Source: CALKCV01 sp964619285 | GTDB lineage: Bacteria; Cyanobacteriota; Cyanobacteriia; Cyanobacteriales; Microcoleaceae | Reading direction: 5' to 3' | Assembly: GCA_964619285.1 (NCBI GenBank) | Contig: CAZUCT010000226.1 | Location: 1 to 12,068 of the forward strand | Length of the DNA stretch: 12,068 nucleotides | In this document: piece after piece, positions 5,529 through 11,039 of the stretch | Layout: each line of letters starts with the position of its first letter | Numbering within the stretch: the stretch's first letter is position 1 | Notes under the pieces: model-generated | Databases searched by the model: none | What the model was told of the DNA's origin: nothing | What the model saw: only the letters and a program-made list of their open reading frames with translations | Made by a program: the position numbers and the translations under genes

Positions 5529-7637
5529 TTAATAGGCCATTAATAGCCCCACGGAACGGGATTCAAGCCGATATAAATTCCCCTCTATTGGGGGCGCTGT
5601 TTCTAATTCGGAAAAATCCTCTGGGGCGGGTAAAGCAGTATCTACAATTCGATGCCAGCGCTCTCCAGTTAAAAGGCGCGGCAGCTCGAATTTCATCGGT
5701 TTCCAATAGCTATTAAGCATGACGTGAAGGTATTCTTCGCAGTCTGGATGCTGTAAGGTAAAAGCTAAAGTATGGGAATTTTCGGACCAGTCGGGCTGCC
5801 AGAGGCGAAGTCCATGCCAGGTAATATTGGGAACTTGATGGGGGTCTCCTCCATAGATATTTGGCAGTTTTTTAATAATGTCTGGAGAAGTGGAACCTAC
5901 GGTAGCTAAACGCTCTTCGACTTGGAAAATTTCTAGGTTTTGGGTTAGGTTAATTATGCCTTTGACAAATCGCAATAAACCCGCTTGTTTTTCGATTTGT
6001 TCCCAGTCAAACCAACTCAGTTCGTTATCCTGGCAATAGGCGTTATTATTTCCTAGTTGCGATCGCCTTACTTCATCTCCCATTAAAATCATCGGCGTGC
6101 CCTGGGAGAGCAATAAAATAGTAAAGAGATTTTTGATTTGTCTTTGTCGCAGGGCTCGTATTTCCGGATGGTCGGTGGGCCCTTCGTAACCGCAGTTCCA
6201 ACTGCAATTATAATCGCAACCGTCGCGGTTTTTTTCGCAGTTTGCTTCGTTATGTTTTTGGTTATAAGAAACTAAATCGTTGATAGTAAAACCGTCGTGG
6301 CAGGTAACAAAGTTAATGCTGTGGTTTGGTTCCCGTTCCGGATCGGGGTAAATATCGGGACTTCCCATCATTCGCGCCGCTAATTTGGTGACGGCGTTGG
6401 AGTCGCTTTTAACGAAGGAACGCACGTCGTCGCGAAACGGTCCGTTCCACTCCGCAAAGCGATCGCCGATAAAAGAGCCCACCTGATACAAACCGGCGGC
6501 ATCCCACGCCTCGGCGATAATTTTCGCCCCCGCCAAAATCGGATCGGTCTCGATCGCCCACAACACGGGCGGATCTTCCAGTGGATGACCGGAGGTGCCT
6601 CGGGCCATTACCGAGGCGAGGTCGAAACGGAACCCGTCAACGTGCATTTCAGCGACCCAGAAGCAGAGGCAGTCGATAATTAAACGGTGAACTACTGGAT
6701 GGTTGGTATTAAAGGTGTTGCCGCAACCGCTATAGTTGCCGTAGTAGGCGGGGTTTTCGTCGAGTATATAATAGGATGAGTTTTCTAAACCCCGGAAGGA
6801 ATAGGTCGGCCCGTTTTCGTTGCCTTCGGCGGTGTGGTTGAAGACGACATCCAGTATGACTTCGATGCCCGCTTTGTGTAACGCTTTCACCATGTCTCGA
6901 AATTCGTCGAGGGGTCCGGTGAGGTCTTGGCGGGAACTGTAGGCGCGGTGGGGGGCGAAGAAGGCGATCGGACTGTATCCCCAATAGTTGACTAGGGGTT
7001 CCATGGCGTCTTGGCGATCGTATTCGTGAACTGGCAGTAGTTCGACGGCGGTAACTCCCAACCCTTTGAGATAGGGGATTTTTTCTGCGAGTCCGGCAAA
7101 GGTGCCCCGCTTTTCTGGGGCAACGCCGGAGTTGGGGTTGCGGGTAAAACCGCCGACGTGCATTTCGTAGATAACGGTTCGGGAGTAGGGAATGCGGAGG
7201 GGAGTGTCTTCTTCCCAGTCGTAGGTACTGGTATCTACTACTACGCCTTTGAGGGCGAGGGCGCCGTTGTCGCCGGGTTCGATCGCTGCTTTACGACTGT
7301 AGTTATCTTGTCCCACCACGGTTCGGGCGTAGGGATCTAGCAATACTTTGTTGTCGTCAAAGCGGTGGCCCCGTTCGGGGGCGAAGGGACCGCGAACTCG
7401 GTAGGCGTATATTTGCCCTGCTTTGATGTCGGGAACGAAGACGTGCCAGTAGAAGTGAGTTTTATTTTCTTTGGCGTTGAGGGGAACGATCCGCGCAGGT
7501 TTCTCCGAGTTGGGACTGTCGAAGAGGAGGAGTTCGATGGCGGTGGCGTTTTTGGAGTAGATGCAAAAGTTCGTCCCGTCGGGATAGACGGTGGCCCCAA
7601 GGGGGAAACTGTGCCCGGGTAAGGTTTTGTCTGACAT
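5529..7637 (-). CDS. glgX: Glycogen debranching enzyme, GlgX/isoamylase type (GH13)
   Basis: This cytosolic enzyme hydrolyses alpha-1,6 branch points in glycogen. From the chosen start it has 702 residues, close to the family length. Order: N-terminal CBM48-like domain (PLGATVYPDGTNFCIYSKN, near 12-30), TIM barrel with DVVFNH (263-268), VDGFRFDLASVM carrying the nucleophile Asp339, AEAWD with the acid/base Glu376, and FVTCHDG with the transition-state Asp448, then a C-terminal beta domain. All catalytic residues are present. The frame is open back to an ATG at 7745, but the 36 extra residues do not resemble the family. They overlap a promoter-like TATAGT (7680-7675, minus), whereas MSDKTLPG at 7637 lies just before the conserved PLGAT motif, so I prefer 7637. 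The hydrolase gene ends 111 nt upstream on the same strand. Confidence 0.93.
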   Translation of the reverse strand: MSDKTLPGHSFPLGATVYPDGTNFCIYSKNATAIELLLFDSPNSEKPARIVPLNAKENKTHFYWHVFVPDIKAGQIYAYRVRGPFAPERGHRFDDNKVLLDPYARTVVGQDNYSRKAAIEPGDNGALALKGVVVDTSTYDWEEDTPLRIPYSRTVIYEMHVGGFTRNPNSGVAPEKRGTFAGLAEKIPYLKGLGVTAVELLPVHEYDRQDAMEPLVNYWGYSPIAFFAPHRAYSSRQDLTGPLDEFRDMVKALHKAGIEVILDVVFNHTAEGNENGPTYSFRGLENSSYYILDENPAYYGNYSGCGNTFNTNHPVVHRLIIDCLCFWVAEMHVDGFRFDLASVMARGTSGHPLEDPPVLWAIETDPILAGAKIIAEAWDAAGLYQVGSFIGDRFAEWNGPFRDDVRSFVKSDSNAVTKLAARMMGSPDIYPDPEREPNHSINFVTCHDGFTINDLVSYNQKHNEANCEKNRDGCDYNCSWNCGYEGPTDHPEIRALRQRQIKNLFTILLLSQGTPMILMGDEVRRSQLGNNNAYCQDNELSWFDWEQIEKQAGLLRFVKGIINLTQNLEIFQVEERLATVGSTSPDIIKKLPNIYGGDPHQVPNITWHGLRLWQPDWSENSHTLAFTLQHPDCEEYLHVMLNSYWKPMKFELPRLLTGERWHRIVDTALPAPEDFSELETAPPIEGNLYRLESRSVGLLMAY

Positions 7638-7674
7638 GGTTTTTGTTTGGTTTCTGGATACAGTTTTATAGAAT

Positions 7675-7680
7675 ACTATA
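7675..7680 (-). promoter_or_regulatory. Candidate -10 element for glgX
   Basis: TATAGT (7680-7675, minus) matches the -10 consensus at five of six positions and would give a leader of about 30 nt to the ATG at 7637. No convincing -35 is seen 16-18 bp upstream. It supports the short GlgX start and implies glgX may have its own promoter in addition to read-through from the hydrolase gene. Confidence 0.3.
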
Positions 7681-7748
7681 AAAGGGCTCTTGTGAAAAGA
7701 GGCTGAAAAAAGGGGTGGGGTAAAAGGGGCGATCGCTCTTGTCACAAT

Positions 7749-8603
7749 TCAAACAATAAAATCGGCGATCGCCTCCAAAAGTGCCTCTGGTTCGTCAACT
7801 CGAATTAAATGACCGCTATTCTCAAAAATTATCAACTTAGAACGAGGGATTCTCCTAGCAATATCCTCGGAAAATTCTGGGGCACAAATCCAATCGTGTC
7901 CCCCGGCAATAACTAAAGTTGGGGCAGTAATTTTAGGCAAGTTTTCCGTAAGATTATAAGACCTTAAAAAACCGCTAAAAGCAACGTTAATTGCATCCAC
8001 AGAAAGAATGGTTCTGTCCCAAGATTCAGGAGTTAAATAATCCGGTTGATAGCTAACAGAATATAGAGGCATCATAATTTGGAAAAATTGCTTTAATTGA
8101 GCTTCGTTTTCAAAATTACCCTCCCAGAGAAAACGAGCGATCGCCTGTTGTTCTTCAGTCCCTCTGGCAGCTAAATTTTCTTTAGCTTTTGCCAAAAATC
8201 CACTATCTGCAGCCGTAGCAATAACTACCAAAGATTGCACCTTATCGGGATAGCGAGAAGCATAACTAAGAGCCACCATGCCGCCATAAGAAGTACCGAT
8301 AACCGCGATTTTTGCCAAACCCAAATATTGACGCAGGGCCTCCATGTCTTCCACGTTATTTTCTAAAGTGTAAGTTTCCTTCGGGCCCCTAGCAGAACGC
8401 CCTTGTCCGCGATGGTCGAAATAGACCAATTGCATTTTATTGCTGAGGCGAGAAAAAGTTGGTTTATAGGAAGAATGGTCGGCACCGGGCCCGCCGTGAA
8501 CGACGAACGCAACTGGTAGTTCTCGCATTCTCGAACCGTCGGGAATTAAACCGGCCCCTTCGATGTCGAAATAGATTTCCGTGTCTCTAATTTTAGCTCG
8601 CAT
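7749..8603 (-). CDS. Alpha/beta hydrolase, proline iminopeptidase-like (S33)
   Basis: This 284-residue cytosolic protein has the alpha/beta hydrolase fold. HGGPG (36-40) forms the oxyanion-hole loop typical of the prolyl aminopeptidase/epoxide hydrolase branch, followed by DHRGQGRS (63-70). The nucleophile elbow is GTSYGG (103-108) with Ser105. The probable acid is Asp237 in GGHDWI and the probable base His265 in NSGH. A cap domain fits residues 130-215. The triad is complete, so it should be an active hydrolase. HGGPG favours a peptidase-like substrate such as N-terminal proline or a small amide, but esters cannot be excluded. There is no signal peptide. No ribosome binding site is obvious. 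It may form a two-gene unit with glgX, though the functional link is unclear. Confidence 0.85.
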   Translation of the reverse strand: MRAKIRDTEIYFDIEGAGLIPDGSRMRELPVAFVVHGGPGADHSSYKPTFSRLSNKMQLVYFDHRGQGRSARGPKETYTLENNVEDMEALRQYLGLAKIAVIGTSYGGMVALSYASRYPDKVQSLVVIATAADSGFLAKAKENLAARGTEEQQAIARFLWEGNFENEAQLKQFFQIMMPLYSVSYQPDYLTPESWDRTILSVDAINVAFSGFLRSYNLTENLPKITAPTLVIAGGHDWICAPEFSEDIARRIPRSKLIIFENSGHLIRVDEPEALLEAIADFIV

Positions 8604-8652
8604 TTTTGCCGTGAATTGTTATTAGTTAAATGGGTTGGTTCTGGGTCGCTAA

Positions 8653-8673
8653 TTACCCATTACCCATTACCCA
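8653..8673. repeat. Heptamer repeat (ttaccca)x3
   Basis: Three exact 7-nt units followed by a partial one (ttact) lie upstream of the hydrolase gene, directly beside the left inverted repeat of the element at 8678-8863. Confidence 0.8.
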
Positions 8674-8677
8674 TTAC

Positions 8678-8863
8678 TATAGCAATCCTAAATGAGTTGT
8701 CATAATTTAAAAAGTAGAAAAAAATCAGAAAATTTCTGTTTGTATCTACTTTTCCCTACTCTTGCCTCTTGCCTCTTGCCTCTTGCCTGCTATTGCCTTT
8801 TGCCTCTTGCCTTTTGCCCAAAAGCAATCAATTTTTGGATACAACTCAAATAGGACTGCTATA
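8678..8863. mobile_element. MITE-like noncoding element with 23-nt terminal inverted repeats
   Basis: The left end (8678-8700) and the right end (8841-8863) are inverted repeats matching at 20 of 23 positions. Both ends carry TATAGCA outermost and TGAGTTGT innermost. The 186-bp interior has no credible gene. It contains a nested hairpin: AAAAGTAGA (8710-8718) pairs with TCTACTTTT (8745-8753), enclosing the palindrome CAGAAATTTCTG-like at 8726-8738. A heptamer array follows. No clear target-site duplication is visible, so transposon origin is inferred from structure alone. The right end abuts the SDR stop codon (8864-8866), so the transcript of the SDR gene runs into it. Confidence 0.6.
8762..8820. 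repeat. Heptamer repeat (ttgcctc)n inside the MITE-like element
   Basis: Units ttgcctc, ttgcctc, ttgcctc, ttgcctg run 8762-8789. After a 3-nt break, ttgcctt, ttgcctc, ttgcctt and ttgccca run 8793-8820. The reading frame that crosses this array on the plus strand is a by-product of the repeat and of the antisense of the SDR gene. Confidence 0.85.
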
Positions 8864-9619
8864 TTATGCCGTAGCACCGCCGTCAACAGATATAGATTGA
8901 CCGGTGATAAAACTCGCCCCATCGGAACACAGCCAAACTACAGTATTAGCTACCTCTTCTGGAAGTGCGATACGTCCGAGGGGATATTGCTCGCTCATGG
9001 CGGCCTTGCCTTCAGCATCGCTAACAAGGCGATTTATCATATCTGTTTCTACTGCCCCAGGACAAACCACATTAATCCTGATACTATCCCGAGCGTGTTC
9101 GAGAGCAACAGCTTTAGTTAAGCCGATAACTCCGTGTTTGCTAGCACAGTAAATAGCTAGATTGCTCATACCCCTCAGACCGAGCAGAGAACCAGTGTTA
9201 ACAATTGCCCCTCCACCTTGCTTTAGCATCTGGGGGATTTCGTACTTCATCGATAACCAAACCCCTTTAATGTTTGTATCGATAGTAAAATCATACTCTT
9301 CCTCCGTCTGTTCGATGCACGGTCCCAGTACGCCCTCCGTGCCTGCGTTATTGAAAGCATAATCTAAACGTCCGTAGGTCGCTACCGTTTGTCGGACCAA
9401 ATTTTCTACCTCTGGGGCCTTGGTAACGTCGGTTTGTACGAAAATGCCCTCGCTGCCCGCTTCTTTTATCAGTCGAACCGTTTCTTCGCTTTCTTTAACC
9501 CGCCGACTGGCAACGACCACCTTTGCCCCCTTCCGGGCAAAGGCCAAGGCCGTAGCGCGTCCGATGCCGGCACTGCCCCCAGTGATGAGAGCGACTTTGC
9601 TTTCTAGTTCTTGGGTCAT
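8864..9619 (-). CDS. SDR-family NAD(P)-dependent oxidoreductase
   Basis: This 251-residue classical short-chain dehydrogenase has a full set of family motifs. The dinucleotide-binding TGGSAGIG is at 13-20, Asp64 stabilises the adenine, and NNAG is at 90-93. The catalytic tetrad is Asn116, Ser144, Tyr157 and Lys161 (YCASK, 157-161). PGAVETDM (187-194) and the C-terminal ITGQSISVDGG (238-248) complete the fold. Arg39-Arg40 at the end of the second strand suggest a preference for NADP(H). The substrate cannot be told; this group includes ketoreductases, glucose dehydrogenase-like and 3-oxoacyl-ACP reductase-like enzymes. The start codon lies only 20 nt after the 3' end of a group II intron on the same strand, so its native leader is interrupted. 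A MITE-like element directly follows the stop. Confidence 0.92.
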   Translation of the reverse strand: MTQELESKVALITGGSAGIGRATALAFARKGAKVVVASRRVKESEETVRLIKEAGSEGIFVQTDVTKAPEVENLVRQTVATYGRLDYAFNNAGTEGVLGPCIEQTEEEYDFTIDTNIKGVWLSMKYEIPQMLKQGGGAIVNTGSLLGLRGMSNLAIYCASKHGVIGLTKAVALEHARDSIRINVVCPGAVETDMINRLVSDAEGKAAMSEQYPLGRIALPEEVANTVVWLCSDGASFITGQSISVDGGATA

Positions 9620-9639
9620 AATTTTAGTTCAAATGTAGT

Positions 9640-10389
9640 GTTATAGTCGATGGGAGCATTTCGGCTCCTCACCTCTACTTCAAAACCGTGCATGAGAGTT
9701 TCCAACTCACACGGCTCCTAGACAATAGGAATTTTTAAGAGATTTCATGTTTTCTAACAGAACCCACGCTATCCAGTTAAGGGTACGTTTTGGGCGTTTA
9801 GCGTTAGACTTAACGTACTGTCTCCCCTATTGCTACTAGCTCTACGTCAGCGTATCTCATCTATTAGGATGAGCATTTGCTTTTTAGAAGCTCTCCTTAG
9901 TCCTTTGGCCATTGGTTAAGCTTTACCTACCACCCACTGTGGAGGTCCAAAGGATTTACTTCGTTCCTGTAAACCATTTCATGTTTAACTTAGGACTCCT
10001 AAATACGCCGGGTTCTACCAGTTAAGCCTAGTTTAAATCGTAGAAACTAGGGGCAAACGAACCGTACCATTTTGGCCTCGGGGGGCTCCGTAGCACATAC
10101 AAGGATAATTACCCCGGACTTCACTAACGGCGCTTTAATAGGATTCATGTACTTGTCCATATTAAACTTCTCTAGCGGCTTCGGTCTTAATCCTTAGACC
10201 TTATCCTACATTTGGGCCATGCACCGAGAGTTAAGGTTGCTAATCCTTAAAACCTGACCCAGGAAGTCACTCCTTAACCTGGAGGAAGGGAATCTAACCC
10301 TTATGGTTTACAAGTTCTCACCAATATAGAAGGCCATATTGGCGGGGGCCATGTTGCTAAAATGGCTTCTTTGGCCCAACGAATCGCAC
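9640..10389 (-). mobile_element. Complete ORF-less group II intron (copy 2), 750 nt
   Basis: On the minus strand the element starts GTGCGATTCG at 10389 and ends CGACTATAAC at 9640, with a candidate branch-point A eight bases from the end. Domain V (9717-9681) and domain VI are directly recognisable. Positions 9971-10389 match copy 1 at about 90%. A hairpin with arms 10027-10034 and 10044-10051 displays ACGATT (10041-10036, minus). It is perfectly complementary to the exon AATCGT (10395-10390) touching the 5' splice site, fitting EBS1/IBS1. A weaker EBS2 candidate GTGAA (10124-10120) matches 4 of 5 with TTCTC (10400-10396). There is no reverse transcriptase/maturase frame, and 9718-9970 is too short for one, so splicing or movement would need a maturase in trans. 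A further stem (tcctttgg 9901-9908 with ccaaagga 9947-9954) lies in the middle region. Confidence 0.9.
9681..9717 (-). ncRNA. Group II intron domain V catalytic hairpin
   Basis: The RNA reads GAGCCGTGTGAGTTGG at its 5' side and GCACGGTTTTG at its 3' side. It has the AGC triad near the start, an 8-bp lower stem including G-U pairs, a short bulge and an upper hairpin capped around GGAA. This matches the most conserved part of group II introns. Domain VI follows at about 9676-9640: GAGGAGC and GCTCCCATC pair around a CGAAAT loop. Confidence 0.9.
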
Positions 10390-10476
10390 ACGATTGAGAA
10401 TAATTTTACCATAAAGACCCATCTCGCAGATAATTTTTTTTTTACAAAACATTAATTTAAGGCGATTGTTCGTAGT
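10390..10476. other. Flank of the intron, no gene
   Basis: This AT-rich stretch has a run of T at about 10432-10443. On the minus strand it is the 5' exon of intron copy 2 and, after splicing, would join the 20-nt leader of the SDR gene. TAAAAT (10408-10403, minus) is a possible -10, but transcription would then start nearly at the intron. I see no coding potential. Confidence 0.4.
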
Positions 10477-10536
10477 AATCGCTTTAGCGATAGTTCGCCG
10501 CAATCGCTTTAGCGATAGTTCGCCGCAATCGCTTTT
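10477..10536. repeat. 25-bp tandem repeat with internal palindrome, two full copies and a part
   Basis: Units 10477-10501 and 10502-10526 are identical, and a third begins at 10527 and breaks off after about 9 bases. Each unit holds ATCGCTttAGCGAT, a perfect 6-bp hairpin, and ends ttcgccgc. There is a degenerate match on the left (gcgattgttcg, 10462-10472). It lies just beyond the end of the NTPase remnant. Confidence 0.8.
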
Positions 10537-10539
10537 ATC

Positions 10540-10808
10540 TTAGATTTCTTCAACAAGCTGTCGGGCAAGGGCGGTTTTGCCCGTGCCGGGCAATCCCGCG
10601 ATCGCGACTATACTGCTTTTGGATAAGGGCGATTTTCGCGGCAGATATTAATATTATTGCCAATTTGTATGCCTTCATTAAAATAAGAAAATGCTGCTTT
10701 TTCTAAAATAAATCGAACGTTAGACTTTTTAACATCTTCCTCGAAAACATCCGACAGAAGTTGCCATAGCAGAACGATCCAAGTTAGAGCGTTCCTAAGA
10801 TACCGCAA
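10540..10808 (-). pseudogene. Frameshifted remnant of a P-loop NTPase gene
   Basis: Two overlapping frames make sense together. The upstream frame, open from about 10808 with only a TTG as possible start, reads RYLRNALTWIVLLWQL and then EEDVKK and NICRENRPYPK before a TAG at 10610-10608. The downstream frame, entered near 10620, reads SSIVAIAGLPGTGKTALA and ends VEEI with a TAA at 10542-10540. GLPGTGKT is a clear Walker A motif, but the Walker B strand and everything beyond are missing. It is a 5' fragment of an ATPase or kinase gene, broken by a frameshift near 10610-10620. The family of the N-terminal part is not recognised, and the true start is unknown. Confidence 0.45.
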
Positions 10809-10848
10809 GGTCCAAGAGTTCCATCTACTACTTTTGAGGGTGAATTTT

Positions 10849-10920
10849 ATGAACTTTATTGAACAAAGGGGGGTGAACTTGGGAAAAAAAGAGGTGAATT
10901 TTAGGGCTTGTCATTATTAG
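10849..10920 (+). CDS. Possible 23-residue small ORF with a strong ribosome binding site
   Basis: ATG at 10849 is preceded by GAGGGTGA (10836-10843) at near-ideal spacing. The frame encodes 23 residues beginning MNFIEQRG and ends TAG at 10918. The GAGGTGA-type motif recurs inside it (10892-10898) and again before the PPC-protein gene. It may be a leader peptide, a remnant of a duplicated gene start, or chance. There is no homology I can state. Confidence 0.25.
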   Translation: MNFIEQRGVNLGKKEVNFRACHY

Positions 10921-11039
10921 TTTGATTTGCCAGAATAAGAGTTGTTGGAAAGAAAACTACTACTCAAGTAAGTTTTTATTAGCACATCCATCCACCAGCT
11001 AAAGGGCTGCTGGACGGGAAACGTTTAGAGGTGATTATT

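Noticed and set aside
7158..7622. Frames on both strands inside the glgX 5' half, Gly/Val- or Ser/Pro-rich
   Set aside because: They overlap conserved GlgX coding sequence out of frame and have compositional, not domain-like, content.
8762..9121. 119-residue plus-strand frame starting MPLASCLLP
   Set aside because: Its first part is translation of the ttgcctc heptamer array and the rest is antisense to the SDR gene.
9718..9970. Search for a maturase/reverse transcriptase remnant in intron copy 2
   Set aside because: No frame with reverse transcriptase motifs was seen, and the space is too small; the intron is best called ORF-less.
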